Shown: positions 23,078 through 32,348, counted from the first letter of the stretch. The stretch is DNA of 64,000 nt from Bacillus_BD sp963708895 (GCA_963708895.1 CAVPUE010000009.1:186001-250000), one strand, 5' to 3'. The notes: generated by a model from the sequence alone, not told the origin. Made by a program: numbers and translations.

Positions 23078-23737
23078 TTGAATTCGTACTTCGGGACAAA
23101 GCTTAATAACGAACAGGTTGACTTTACGGAACTTGAAGATGAAGCAATCATAGAGTTAGTGCATAAAGGTAACAGTGACGCACTTGATTTTTTAATCCAT
23201 AAATATCGAAATTTTGTGCGTGCAAAGGCCCGTTCTTACTTTTTAATTGGTGCTGATAGAGAAGATATTGTGCAAGAAGGCATGATTGGGTTATACAAGG
23301 CGATTCGTGATTATAAAGGGGACAAACTAGCATCCTTTAAAGCATTCGCTGAGTTATGTATAACGAGACAAATTATTACAGCAATAAAAACCGCAACAAG
23401 ACAGAAACATATTCCTTTGAATTCTTATGTGTCGTTGGACAAGCCAATCTATGACGAAGAATCCGATCGTACGTTAATGGATGTTATTTCAGGTGCAAAA
23501 GTCTTGGACCCCGAGGAATTGATTATAAATCAAGAAGAGTTTGATCATATTGAGATTAAGATGGCTGAATTATTAAGTGATCTTGAGAGAAAGGTTCTTT
23601 CCCTTTATTTGGATGGACAATCCTATCAAGAAATTTCAGAAGAACTTAATCGACATGTTAAATCTATTGATAATGCGCTACAACGGGTAAAAAGAAAGCT
23701 AGAACGATATTTAGAAATTAGGGAATTCACTTTGTAG
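23078..23737 (+). CDS. sigH: RNA polymerase sigma-H factor
   Basis: SigH directs transcription at the entry to sporulation and competence (for example spo0A, spo0F and spoIIA in B. subtilis). The 219-residue protein has region 2 with FVRAKARSYFLIGADREDIVQEG and region 4 with a C-terminal helix-turn-helix (YQEISEELNRHVKSIDNALQRVK). I chose TTG at 23078, seven bases after AGGGGG, since it gives the family length; an in-frame ATG at 23051 lies too close to the promoter. Confidence 0.95.
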   Translation: MNSYFGTKLNNEQVDFTELEDEAIIELVHKGNSDALDFLIHKYRNFVRAKARSYFLIGADREDIVQEGMIGLYKAIRDYKGDKLASFKAFAELCITRQIITAIKTATRQKHIPLNSYVSLDKPIYDEESDRTLMDVISGAKVLDPEELIINQEEFDHIEIKMAELLSDLERKVLSLYLDGQSYQEISEELNRHVKSIDNALQRVKRKLERYLEIREFTL

Positions 23738-23820
23738 GTGAGAACTATGACTATTATTGACATGCAAATAAGTACATGTTACATTTTTATGGGATAAAAG
23801 AAGCTATAGTAGGTGTGGAA

Positions 23821-23964
23821 ATGAGAAAAAAAACAGTCCTTGCTTGCTCACAATGTGGGTCAAGGAATTACTCAACAATGAGCAAAAAGGATACAGAACG
23901 TCTGGAATTAAAAAAGTATTGTGATCAGTGCCAATCTCATACTATTCACCGAGAAACAAAATAG
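23821..23964 (+). CDS. rpmG: 50S ribosomal protein L33
   Basis: L33 is a small zinc-ribbon protein near the E site of the large subunit. The 47-residue protein MRKKTVLACSQCGSRNY... keeps both zinc pairs, CSQC at residues 9-12 and CDQC near 34. This is the zinc-binding (C+) form that sits before secE in Bacillus. ATG at 23821 gives the family start; an upstream in-frame ATG at 23776 would add 15 unsupported residues. Confidence 0.94.
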   Translation: MRKKTVLACSQCGSRNYSTMSKKDTERLELKKYCDQCQSHTIHRETK

Positions 23965-24012
23965 CTTGAGGGTATGACAAGTTAGAAGCACTTCATGTTT
24001 GGAGGTTAAGAA

Positions 24013-24195
24013 ATGCAAGGCATCGGGAGTTTTTTCCGTGAAGTTGGACGTGAAATGAGAAAGGTAAGTTGGCCAAAACGAAAAGAATTAACTAGCTATA
24101 CGGTTACGGTTCTTAGTACTGTAGTATTTTTTACACTCTTTTTTGCGGTCATTGACTTAGGGATTTCGAATTTGATACGATTTATTCTTGAATAA
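24013..24195 (+). CDS. secE: Preprotein translocase subunit SecE
   Basis: SecE clamps the SecY channel and is essential for protein export. The 60-residue protein has the conserved amphipathic stretch VGREMRKVSWPKRKEL followed by a single membrane helix (TVLSTVVFFTLFFAVIDL), the short Gram-positive form. The secE-nusG pairing is near universal. GGAGG lies nine bases upstream. Confidence 0.96.
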   Translation: MQGIGSFFREVGREMRKVSWPKRKELTSYTVTVLSTVVFFTLFFAVIDLGISNLIRFILE

Positions 24196-24380
24196 CATCC
24201 ATGTACTGATGGTATAATGGAAAGTAACACAAGAAAATGAAAAGAGCCCGGGAACGGGTTTTTTGGTTTGTAAAGGGAAGTTTTTTAAGAGTTCGAGAAT
24301 GCATAATAAAGAGAACTTGAAATGGAAAAACTTTTTCTTTAATAATTTCGCAGGGAGGGAAGGACATTTAGTCCCCTTGA

Positions 24381-24914
24381 ATGGAAAAAAATTGGTATGT
24401 TGTCCATACGTACTCTGGCTATGAAAATAAAGTAAAGGCCAATTTAGAAAAGCGTGTCGAGTCTATGGGTATGCAAGATAAGATCTTTCGAGTGATTGTT
24501 CCGGAAGAAGAAGAAACAGATATTAAAAATGGCAAGAAAAAAACAGTAAAACGAAAAGTATTTCCTGGTTATGTATTAGTAGAAATCGTCATGACAGATG
24601 ATTCTTGGTATGTAGTGCGTAATACGCCTGGAGTAACAGGATTTGTTGGCTCTTCAGGTGCTGGTTCAAAGCCAACACCACTATTGCCTGAAGAAATCAA
24701 TTCGATTCTAAAACATCTAGGAGAAAATGAAAGACCAATTGATATTGACTTTGAAATAGGTGAAACCGTAAAAGTAAATGAAGGTCCATTTGCTAATTTT
24801 ACAGGGTCAGTTGAAGAGATTGATAAAGATAAGGCAAAAGTGAAAGTGCTTGTCAATATGTTTGGTCGAGATACGCCAGTTGAGCTCGAATTTACACAAG
24901 TTGAAAAAATATAA
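24381..24914 (+). CDS. nusG: Transcription elongation/pausing factor NusG
   Basis: NusG binds RNA polymerase and, in B. subtilis, stimulates pausing at T-rich non-template motifs; it can also link to Rho or the ribosome. The 177-residue protein has the NGN domain (WYVVHTYSGYENKVKANL to VRNTPGVTGFVG) and a C-terminal KOW domain (VNEGPFANFTGSVEEIDKDK). A short stem CCCG/CGGG with a T-run at 24247-24264, between secE and nusG, may partly terminate or pause transcription. Confidence 0.97.
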   Translation: MEKNWYVVHTYSGYENKVKANLEKRVESMGMQDKIFRVIVPEEEETDIKNGKKKTVKRKVFPGYVLVEIVMTDDSWYVVRNTPGVTGFVGSSGAGSKPTPLLPEEINSILKHLGENERPIDIDFEIGETVKVNEGPFANFTGSVEEIDKDKAKVKVLVNMFGRDTPVELEFTQVEKI

Positions 24915-24923
24915 GAATAAAAC

Positions 24924-24952
24924 TTGAAATTATAAAGAAAAAGTGGTAACAT
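24924..24952 (+). promoter_or_regulatory. Putative rplK promoter
   Basis: -35 TTGAAA (24924-24929) and -10 TAACAT (24947-24952), 17 bases apart, lie 140 bases before rplK. The leader that follows has a hairpin GGGAC/GTCCC near 25038-25063 inside the larger GTGGGA/ACCAC region. A ribosomal-protein leader role is likely but unproven. Confidence 0.55.
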
Positions 24953-25091
24953 TTCAAAAGTCAGTATGTCTCTAATAATGAGATGTAACGATAAATGAGT
25001 TTCTTTATTATCAAATAGAGACGATAGATGAGTGGGAGGGACCTAGAATTAGTCCCTATTACCACATCACGGACTTAAGGAGGTGTGTCTC

Positions 25092-25517
25092 GTGGCTAAA
25101 AAAGTAATTAAAATTGTTAAATTACAAATCCCAGCAGCAAAAGCTAACCCGGCACCACCAGTTGGACCTGCACTAGGTCAAGCCGGTGTTAATATCATGG
25201 GATTCTGTAAAGAATTTAATGCTCGTACAGCTGAACAAGCTGGCTTAATCATTCCAGTTGAGATTACGGTATTTGAAGACCGTTCATTTACATTTATTAC
25301 GAAAACTCCACCCGCTGCAGTTTTACTTAAAAAAGCAGCTGGAATCGAGTCAGGTTCTGGTGAACCTAACCGTAATAAAGTAGCAACAGTAAAGCGTGAT
25401 AAAGTACGTGAGATTGCTGAATCAAAAATGCCTGATCTAAACGCAGCAAGTGTTGAAGCAGCTATGCGTATGGTTGAAGGTACTGCACGCAGCATGGGTA
25501 TTACTATCGAAGACTAA
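25092..25517 (+). CDS. rplK: 50S ribosomal protein L11
   Basis: L11 forms the GTPase-associated centre with the 23S rRNA and is needed for RelA activation and thiostrepton binding. The 141-residue protein is typical: proline-rich N-terminal domain (PAAKANPAPPVGPALGQ) and C-terminal RNA-binding domain ending GTARSMGITIED. Start is GTG at 25092, with AAGGAGGTG nine bases upstream; the in-frame GTG at 25083 overlaps that site. Confidence 0.97.
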   Translation: MAKKVIKIVKLQIPAAKANPAPPVGPALGQAGVNIMGFCKEFNARTAEQAGLIIPVEITVFEDRSFTFITKTPPAAVLLKKAAGIESGSGEPNRNKVATVKRDKVREIAESKMPDLNAASVEAAMRMVEGTARSMGITIED

Positions 25518-25531
25518 TCCATGTCATGAAT

Positions 25532-25580
25532 GAAGGTTGCGGGTGATGAAACATAATGGACTCGCAACCTTTATTATTGT
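25532..25580 (+). promoter_or_regulatory. Hairpin between rplK and rplA
   Basis: AAGGTTGCG (25533-25541) pairs with CGCAACCTT (25563-25571) and is followed by TATTATTG. It could be a weak terminator, a processing site or an L1 binding site; L1 autoregulation of this operon is known in other bacteria. The sequence cannot decide between these. Confidence 0.6.
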
Positions 25581-25651
25581 TATTTTTTGGCAGTGCTTTT
25601 CAACGTGGGAGGTTATTCCGCTAAAACCACAATCAAGGAGGAAGAAATATA

Positions 25652-26347
25652 ATGGCAAAAAGAGGTAAGAAGTATACAGAAGCTGTTAAGCTTATTGAAC
25701 GTTCAAAAGCTTACTCAGTGACTGAAGCAGTAGAACTAGTTAAGAAAACAAGTACTACAAAATTTGATGCATCTGTTGAAGTTGCATTCCGTTTAGGTGT
25801 AGATCCTAAGAAAGCTGACCAACAACTTCGTGGAGCAGTAGTTCTTCCAAATGGAACTGGTAAAACACAAAGAGTATTAGTGTTTGCTAAAGGTGAAAAG
25901 GCGAAGGAAGCGGAAGCGGCTGGAGCAGACTATGTTGGCGATACTGAATATATCAACAAAATCAGCGGTGGTTGGTTTGAATTTGATGTAATCGTTGCAA
26001 CACCTGACATGATGGGTGAAGTTGGTAAACTTGGTCGTACATTAGGACCAAAAGGTTTAATGCCAAACCCAAAAACAGGAACTGTTACATTTGATGTAGC
26101 AAAAGCTGTTGGCGAAATCAAAGCGGGTAAAGTTGAATACCGTGTAGACAAAGCAGGAAATGTCCACGTTCCAATTGGTAAAGTATCTTTTGAAGATGAA
26201 AAACTAGTTGAAAACTTCAACACTATTTTCGATACAATGGTAAAAGTAAAACCAGCTGCAGCAAAAGGAACTTATATGAAGAATGTGGCAATCACTTCAA
26301 CAATGGGACCTAGCGTTAAAATTGATGCTTCTACAGTTGGTAAATAA
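25652..26347 (+). CDS. rplA: 50S ribosomal protein L1
   Basis: L1 forms the mobile stalk that guides deacylated tRNA out of the E site, and it often represses its own operon. The 231-residue protein shows the hallmark glycines LGPKGLMPNPKTGTVT (about residues 132-147) and the domain II motif VVLPNGTGKTQRVLVFA. Length and start (ATG after AAGGAGGAAG) are standard. Confidence 0.97.
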   Translation: MAKRGKKYTEAVKLIERSKAYSVTEAVELVKKTSTTKFDASVEVAFRLGVDPKKADQQLRGAVVLPNGTGKTQRVLVFAKGEKAKEAEAAGADYVGDTEYINKISGGWFEFDVIVATPDMMGEVGKLGRTLGPKGLMPNPKTGTVTFDVAKAVGEIKAGKVEYRVDKAGNVHVPIGKVSFEDEKLVENFNTIFDTMVKVKPAAAKGTYMKNVAITSTMGPSVKIDASTVGK

Positions 26348-26353
26348 TAGATA

Positions 26354-26382
26354 TTGACAAACAGCATCCTAATTACTATAAT
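26354..26382 (+). promoter_or_regulatory. rplJ-rplL promoter (SigA consensus)
   Basis: Perfect -35 TTGACA (26354-26359) and -10 TATAAT (26377-26382) separated by 17 bases, seven bases after the rplA stop. It would give strong transcription of the L10 leader and rplJ-rplL. Confidence 0.9.
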
Positions 26383-26399
26383 GGATACTGTTGTTAAAA

Positions 26400-26575
26400 T
26401 AAAATAACATTTGTACCAAAGACAGCAGGAGCTCAATAGCTTAATATCCTGCCGAGGTTCATACGATAGATTATTAAGTTCGTTAAACGACTATTGTATA
26501 AATACCTCTATGTCTTTATGGATATAGAGGTATTTTTATGACCGGTATAAATGCATTAAGTCTTACAGGAGGTGT
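26400..26575 (+). promoter_or_regulatory. L10 ribosomal protein leader
   Basis: The 200-base leader between promoter and rplJ matches the known L10 leader in position and layout: a structured receptor portion (about 26410-26495, with GGAGCTCAATAGC and GCCGAGGTTC) and a terminator hairpin AATACCTCTAT/ATAGAGGTATT followed by TTT (26501-26537). Excess L10(L12)4 binding is known to favour termination. An alignment to the Rfam model would settle it. Confidence 0.8.
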
Positions 26576-26580
26576 ACAGA

Positions 26581-27084
26581 ATGGGCAGTGCAATTATTGA
26601 ACAAAAGAAACAAATCGTAACTGAAATTGCTGATAAATTAAAATCAAGTAAATCGACAGTTGTTGTTGATTACCGTGGTTTAAATGTTGCTGAAGTTACT
26701 GAGCTTCGTAAACAACTTCGTGAAGCTGGGATTGACTTTAAAGTATACAAAAACTCAATGACACGTCGTGCTGCTGATGCTACTGAATTATCAGGACTAA
26801 ATGAGTCATTAGTAGGACCTAATGCTATTGCATTCAGTAATGAAGATGTTGTTGCTCCAGCTAAAATTATTAATGACTTCGCGAAAAAACATGAAGCATT
26901 AGAAATTAAAGCAGGTGTGATCGAAGGAAACTTAGCAACAGTTGAAGAAATTAAAGCTCTAGCTGAACTACCATCACGCGAAGGTTTACTTTCTATGTTA
27001 CTCAGCGTACTTCAAGCTCCAATCAGAAATCTTGCTCTTGCTACAAAAGCAGTGGCAGATCAAAAAGAAGAACAAGGTGCGTAA
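26581..27084 (+). CDS. rplJ: 50S ribosomal protein L10
   Basis: L10 anchors the L7/L12 stalk on the large subunit and binds its own leader as repressor. The 167-residue protein has the rRNA-binding domain with STVVVDYRGLNVAEVTELRK and ends in the helix that holds L12 dimers (LAELPSREGLLSMLLSVL onwards). ATG 26581 follows AGGAGGTG by six bases. Confidence 0.97.
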   Translation: MGSAIIEQKKQIVTEIADKLKSSKSTVVVDYRGLNVAEVTELRKQLREAGIDFKVYKNSMTRRAADATELSGLNESLVGPNAIAFSNEDVVAPAKIINDFAKKHEALEIKAGVIEGNLATVEEIKALAELPSREGLLSMLLSVLQAPIRNLALATKAVADQKEEQGA

Positions 27085-27134
27085 GTTAACCGTTTATTAT
27101 AAAATCTAAAATATAATTAGGAGGAAAAACAATC

Positions 27135-27497
27135 ATGACTAAAGAACAAATCATTGAAGCAGTTAAAAATATGACTGTTTTAGAATTAAACGACTTAGTA
27201 AAAGCAATTGAAGAAGAATTTGGTGTAACTGCTGCAGCTCCTGTAGCTGTTATGGGTGGCGCTGCTGGTGCTGCTGCTGAAGAAAAAACTGAATTTGATG
27301 TTATTCTTACAGCTGCTGGCGACCAAAAAATCAAAGCAATCAAAGTGGTACGTGAAATCACTGGTCTTGGACTTAAAGAAGCTAAAGAACTTGTTGACAA
27401 CACTCCAAAAGCTATTAAAGAAGGCGTTTCTAAAGAAGAAGCTGAAGAAGTTAAAGCTAAACTTGAAGAAGTTGGAGCTGGCGTTGAAGTTAAGTAA
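27135..27497 (+). CDS. rplL: 50S ribosomal protein L7/L12
   Basis: L12 is the multi-copy stalk protein that recruits translation GTPases. The 120-residue protein has the N-terminal dimer domain, an alanine-rich hinge (APVAVMGGAAGAAAEE, residues 36-51) and the C-terminal factor-binding domain with GLGLKEAKELVDNTPK. A terminator at 27509 follows directly. Confidence 0.97.
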   Translation: MTKEQIIEAVKNMTVLELNDLVKAIEEEFGVTAAAPVAVMGGAAGAAAEEKTEFDVILTAAGDQKIKAIKVVREITGLGLKEAKELVDNTPKAIKEGVSKEEAEEVKAKLEEVGAGVEVK

Positions 27498-27508
27498 TAA
27501 TCCTGTCA

Positions 27509-27540
27509 AAAAGCTCGCTGCATAAGCGGGCTTTTTTTAT
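27509..27540 (+). terminator. Terminator after rplL
   Basis: AAAAGCTCGCT pairs with AGCGGGCTTTTTTT around GCATA, with a strong T-run, 10 bases past the rplL stop. Since rplJ-rplL carry two terminators (leader and here), the operon is well insulated from rpoB. Confidence 0.88.
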
Positions 27541-27624
27541 CCATATATCATAATTGCAACAAGGTTTATTCCTCAAAAATAAAATACATGTAGCGATACA
27601 TGTTTCTCCGGTGGAGGTGATTCC

Positions 27625-28224
27625 ATGTCTGACCATTATTATTCCCGAACACAAAATGTTGAAAGTGATCCAAAGTATTGGAATACTGAATTAAGAGATA
27701 CAAAACTCCGCTTTAAAACGGATAATGGTGTATTTTCCAAAAGAGAGGTTGATTTTGGTACAAGGCTATTAGTTGATACATTTCAAATGCCTGATTTATC
27801 TGGTGATATTCTAGATGTAGGTTGTGGCTATGGCCCAATTGGTTTAACAATCGCTAAAACTTGGCCAGAACGGAAATTATTTATGGTGGATGTAAATTCT
27901 CGAGCACTGCAACTTGCAAAAGATAATGCTGATTTAAATTCACTAGATAATGTCCTTATTAAAGAAAGTGATTGTTTGAGTTCTGTAATAGAGCAAAAAT
28001 TTGCCGTGATTATGACAAATCCCCCGATTCGTGCTGGTAAAAAGGTGATATATACAATTTATGAGCAGAGCTACGAGTGCCTTTTACCAAACGGAGAACT
28101 ATGGGTAGTCATTCAAAAGAAACAAGGTGCTTCTTCTACGCTTGATAAGCTATCTAGTATGTTTGGAGAAGTAGAAGTAGTTGTTAAAAAGAAAGGTTAT
28201 TTTATTATAAAAGCAATAAAATGA
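27625..28224 (+). CDS. RsmC-like class I SAM-dependent methyltransferase (YbxB family)
   Basis: The 199-residue protein has the SAM-binding motif I ILDVGCGYGPIGLTIA near residue 61, the acidic end of strand 2 (MVDVNSRAL) and the catalytic NPPIRAGK near 131, typical of N2-guanine rRNA methyltransferases such as RsmC. B. subtilis YbxB has the same place between rplL and rpoB. The exact rRNA target is not established by the sequence. Confidence 0.9.
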   Translation: MSDHYYSRTQNVESDPKYWNTELRDTKLRFKTDNGVFSKREVDFGTRLLVDTFQMPDLSGDILDVGCGYGPIGLTIAKTWPERKLFMVDVNSRALQLAKDNADLNSLDNVLIKESDCLSSVIEQKFAVIMTNPPIRAGKKVIYTIYEQSYECLLPNGELWVVIQKKQGASSTLDKLSSMFGEVEVVVKKKGYFIIKAIK

Positions 28225-28316
28225 AATGGTAGTGAGGGATTTAATCTAATATAGTCATCACAAAACAGAAAAAATGAATTTGTCAATATGTTTTGTTGAA
28301 TTTTTACAAAAAAATA

Positions 28317-28345
28317 TTGACTTAAGAAAACTGGTGTGTTAGCAT
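28317..28345 (+). promoter_or_regulatory. Putative rpoB promoter
   Basis: -35 TTGACT (28317-28322) and -10 TAGCAT (28340-28345) with 17-base spacing lie 240 bases before rpoB. The -10 is imperfect, so the call is moderate. The long leader contains the hairpin at 28455-28486. Confidence 0.55.
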
Positions 28346-28454
28346 TGAAAAATGCCAATAGATTATTTTCTCTTTTTTGCTAATTTTAACATGTACTGTT
28401 TAAAATTGGTTAAGCTGGAGAAACTGATAAAATAATAGTCGTATTGTGGAATTG

Positions 28455-28486
28455 TGGTTTTTGGAGTAAAAAACCATTTTTCTTTT
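28455..28486 (+). terminator. Terminator-like hairpin in rpoB leader
   Basis: TGGTTTTT pairs with AAAAAACCA around GGAGT and is followed by TTTTCTTTTTG. Placed 98 bases before the rpoB start and after a likely promoter, it could act as an attenuator for RNA polymerase subunit supply. Confidence 0.6.
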
Positions 28487-28584
28487 TGTCCTGATAGGGG
28501 AGTAAAAACATTTATTTTCTTTTTGCTTTTCTATTTGATAGTAATTAATTTCATAAATAACGCTTGATTTGAGGGGTGAATCAG

Positions 28585-31500
28585 TTGACAGGTCAACTAG
28601 TTCAGTATGGACGACACCGCCAACGAAGAAGTTACGCAAGGATCAGTGAAGTTTTAGAATTACCGAATCTTATTGAAATCCAAACCGCTTCTTATCAATG
28701 GTTTCTTGATGAGGGTTTACGTGAGATGTTTGCGGATATTTCACCGATTGAAGATTTTACGGGTAATCTATCACTTGAATTTATTGATTACAGTCTTGGC
28801 GAACCAAAGTATCTTGTACCAGAATCAAAGGAACGGGATGTTACATATTCAGCACCATTACGTGTAAAAGTACGTCTTGTTAATAAAGAAACGGGTGAAG
28901 TTAAAGACCAAGATGTCTTTATGGGTGACTTTCCGTTAATGACAGAAACAGGTACATTTGTTATTAATGGAGCAGAACGTGTTATTGTTTCTCAACTTGT
29001 ACGTTCACCAAGCGTTTACTACAGTTCTAAAGTCGATAAGAATGGTAAAAAGGGCTTTTCAGCAACTGTTATTCCAAACCGTGGTGCATGGCTGGAGTAT
29101 GAAACAGATGCTAAAGATGTAGTACATGTCAGAATTGATCGTACTCGGAAACTGCCCGTTACGGTTCTTTTGCGTGCACTAGGCCTAGGATCTGATCAGG
29201 AAATCCTTGATTTAATTGGAGATAATGAGTATTTACGTAATACTTTAGAAAAAGATAACACTGAAAGCTCTGAGAAAGCTTTAATAGAAATATATGAGCG
29301 TTTGCGCCCTGGAGAACCTCCTACGGTTGATAATGCAAAAAGTTTATTAGTATCAAGATTTTTTGATCCAAAGCGCTATGATTTAGCCAATGTTGGACGT
29401 TATAAAATGAATAAAAAGCTGCATATCAAAAATAGATTGTTTGGTCAGCGATTAGCCGAGACTCTTGTCGATCCTGAGACAGGCGAAATTATCGCTGAAA
29501 AGGGAACTGTACTTGATCGTCGTACACTTGATCGAATTATTCCCGCACTAGAGAAAAATGTTGGTTTTAAAACTCAAAGTTTATATGGTGGCGTTTTAGA
29601 TGAAGATGTTGTTCTTCAATCGATTAAAATTTACGCCCCAAATGAAGATGATAAAGTCATCAACGTGATCAGTAATGCTTATGTTGAAGACGAAGTAAAA
29701 CATATATCACCATCAGATATTATTGCAACGATCAGTTATTTCTTTAACTTATTATATAGTGTTGGTCATACGGATGATATCGACCATCTAGGTAACCGTC
29801 GTCTAAGATCTGTTGGTGAATTGTTACAAAATCAATTTCGTATTGGTTTATCAAGGATGGAGCGTGTAGTAAGGGAAAGAATGTCCATTCAGGATTCTAG
29901 TACGATTACACCGCAACAATTAATTAATATCCGCCCAGTAATTGCGTCGATTAAAGAATTCTTTGGAAGTTCTCAGTTGTCACAATTTATGGATCAAACA
30001 AATCCACTTGGTGAGTTAACGCATAAGAGACGTTTATCTGCTTTAGGACCTGGTGGATTAACACGTGAACGTGCTGGTATGGAAGTTCGTGACGTTCACT
30101 ATTCTCACTATGGTCGTATGTGTCCAATTGAAACGCCTGAAGGACCGAATATCGGATTGATCAACTCGTTATCTTCTTATGCAAAGGTTAATAAATTTGG
30201 TTTCATCGAAACACCATATCGTAGAGTCGATCCTGAAACTGGAAAAGTTACTTCTCAAATCGATTATTTAACAGCTGATGAGGAAGATAACTATGTAGTA
30301 GCACAGGCTAACGCACGCCTTGAAGAAGATGGAGCGTTCCTTGATGAAGAAGTTTTAGCTCGTTTCCGTGGTGAAAACACCGCTATTAACCGAGAAAGAA
30401 TTGACTATATGGATGTATCACCTAAACAGGTCGTTTCTGCTGCTACCGCATGTATTCCTTTCTTAGAAAACGATGACTCAAACCGTGCGTTAATGGGAGC
30501 GAACATGCAACGTCAAGCTGTTCCTTTAATGCAGCCTGAAGCACCAAGAGTGGGTACAGGTATGGAATACATGTCTGGTAAAGACTCAGGGGCTGCCGTT
30601 ATTTGTAAAAATGATGGTATTGTTGAACATGTTGAATCACGTGAAGTATGGGTTAGACGTATTGAAAACATTGATGGTCAAGAGGTAAAAGGGGACCTTG
30701 ATAAGTACAAATTGTTGAAGTTTGTTCGTTCAAATCAAGGAACTTGCTATAACCAACGACCAATTGTTACCGTCGGAAACCGTGTTGTAAAAGGTGAGAT
30801 TTTAGCTGATGGCCCTTCAATGGACCTTGGAGAATTAGCATTAGGTCGTAATGTCCTTGTTGCCTTTATGACATGGGATGGTTATAACTATGAAGATGCT
30901 ATTATTATGAGTGAACGTCTTGTAAAGGATGATGTATATACATCCATCCATATTGAAGAGTATGAATCAGAGTCTCGTGATACAAAACTTGGACCTGAGG
31001 AAATTACCCGTGACATTCCAAATGTCGGTGAAGACGCACTTCGTAATCTTGATGAAAGAGGCATTATTCGTACCGGTGCCGAAGTGAAAGATGGAGACCT
31101 TCTTGTAGGGAAAGTAACACCAAAGGGAGTTACTGAATTAACAGCTGAAGAACGATTACTACATGCCATTTTCGGTGAAAAAGCACGTGAAGTTCGTGAT
31201 ACGTCATTACGAGTACCACATGGTGGTGGCGGTATTGTTCTTGATGTAAAGGTATTTAATCGTGAAGACGGGGATGAACTACCACCAGGAGTGAATCAAC
31301 TTGTTCGCGTTTATATTGTTCAAAAACGTAAAATTTCCGCAGGGGATAAAATGGCTGGACGTCATGGTAATAAAGGGGTTATTTCCCGTATTATGCCTGA
31401 AGAGGATATGCCATTCTTACCAGATGGTACACCTGTAGATATCATGTTAAATCCGTTAGGCGTTCCTTCTCGTATGAATATCGGTCAGGTACTTGAATTG

Positions 31501-32145
31501 CATTTAGGTATGGCGGCAAGATATTTAGGTATTCACGTAGCCTCGCCAGTATTTGACGGAGCCACTGAGGAAGATGTATGGGAAACAATTGAAGAAGCAG
31601 GAATGGCATCAGATGCTAAGACTGTTTTATATGATGGTAGAACGGGTGAACCATTTGATAACCGTGTCTCTGTTGGGATTATGTATATGATTAAACTTGC
31701 CCACATGGTTGATGATAAACTTCATGCACGTTCAACTGGGCCGTATTCACTTGTTACACAACAACCACTTGGTGGTAAGGCGCAATTTGGTGGGCAACGA
31801 TTCGGTGAGATGGAGGTTTGGGCATTAGAAGCATACGGTGCAGCTTATACGTTACAAGAGATTCTAACTGTCAAGTCAGATGACGTAGTAGGACGTGTAA
31901 AAACATATGAAGCGATCGTAAAAGGTGAAAGTGTTCCAGAACCAGGTGTTCCAGAATCATTTAAAGTACTCATTAAAGAACTTCAAAGTTTAGGATTGGA
32001 TGTTAAAATCCTATCTGGTGATGAAGAAGAAATTGAAATGCGTGATACAGAAGATGAAGATGAGATGCAACAAGCTGAATCCTTCACTCTATCACCATCC
32101 GAGCCAGTGGAAGCTGAAACGGAAAAGGTTGGTTCAAAAGAATAA
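28585..32145 (+). CDS. rpoB: DNA-directed RNA polymerase subunit beta
   Basis: The beta subunit forms one jaw and part of the active centre of RNA polymerase. The 1186-residue protein is full length. The rifampicin pocket reads QLSQFMDQTNPLGELTHKRRLSALGPGG with the wild-type Asp, His and Ser residues, so it looks rifampicin sensitive. C-terminal motifs GDKMAGRHGNKGV and GGKAQFGGQRFGEME are intact; the tail is acidic as in Bacillus. TTG at 28585 matches the B. subtilis start, with GAGGGGTG eight bases upstream. Confidence 0.97.
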   Translation: MTGQLVQYGRHRQRRSYARISEVLELPNLIEIQTASYQWFLDEGLREMFADISPIEDFTGNLSLEFIDYSLGEPKYLVPESKERDVTYSAPLRVKVRLVNKETGEVKDQDVFMGDFPLMTETGTFVINGAERVIVSQLVRSPSVYYSSKVDKNGKKGFSATVIPNRGAWLEYETDAKDVVHVRIDRTRKLPVTVLLRALGLGSDQEILDLIGDNEYLRNTLEKDNTESSEKALIEIYERLRPGEPPTVDNAKSLLVSRFFDPKRYDLANVGRYKMNKKLHIKNRLFGQRLAETLVDPETGEIIAEKGTVLDRRTLDRIIPALEKNVGFKTQSLYGGVLDEDVVLQSIKIYAPNEDDKVINVISNAYVEDEVKHISPSDIIATISYFFNLLYSVGHTDDIDHLGNRRLRSVGELLQNQFRIGLSRMERVVRERMSIQDSSTITPQQLINIRPVIASIKEFFGSSQLSQFMDQTNPLGELTHKRRLSALGPGGLTRERAGMEVRDVHYSHYGRMCPIETPEGPNIGLINSLSSYAKVNKFGFIETPYRRVDPETGKVTSQIDYLTADEEDNYVVAQANARLEEDGAFLDEEVLARFRGENTAINRERIDYMDVSPKQVVSAATACIPFLENDDSNRALMGANMQRQAVPLMQPEAPRVGTGMEYMSGKDSGAAVICKNDGIVEHVESREVWVRRIENIDGQEVKGDLDKYKLLKFVRSNQGTCYNQRPIVTVGNRVVKGEILADGPSMDLGELALGRNVLVAFMTWDGYNYEDAIIMSERLVKDDVYTSIHIEEYESESRDTKLGPEEITRDIPNVGEDALRNLDERGIIRTGAEVKDGDLLVGKVTPKGVTELTAEERLLHAIFGEKAREVRDTSLRVPHGGGGIVLDVKVFNREDGDELPPGVNQLVRVYIVQKRKISAGDKMAGRHGNKGVISRIMPEEDMPFLPDGTPVDIMLNPLGVPSRMNIGQVLELHLGMAARYLGIHVASPVFDGATEEDVWETIEEAGMASDAKTVLYDGRTGEPFDNRVSVGIMYMIKLAHMVDDKLHARSTGPYSLVTQQPLGGKAQFGGQRFGEMEVWALEAYGAAYTLQEILTVKSDDVVGRVKTYEAIVKGESVPEPGVPESFKVLIKELQSLGLDVKILSGDEEEIEMRDTEDEDEMQQAESFTLSPSEPVEAETEKVGSKE

Positions 32146-32348
32146 TCTTTAAAGTAATTTAAAGATTGCTATCCTTTCCATGTAGATATAATCAATTGAA
32201 ATAAAGATGTCCCCTCTATAAAAAACGCATATGTGAATTTTTGGAGGGGATTTCCTTGATATAATATTTTTTTATTTAATTAGGTGCTTAATTAGGTGTG
32301 CTATAGGAATATGGGAAAAACCCGAAGACGAAAAGGGAGGTAGGCCCC

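Noticed and set aside
27195..27525. Overlapping frames on both strands within rplL (for example 27256-27525, rich in Leu and Lys)
   Set aside because: They mirror the biased Ala/Glu/Lys codons of L7/L12 and are shadows of that gene.
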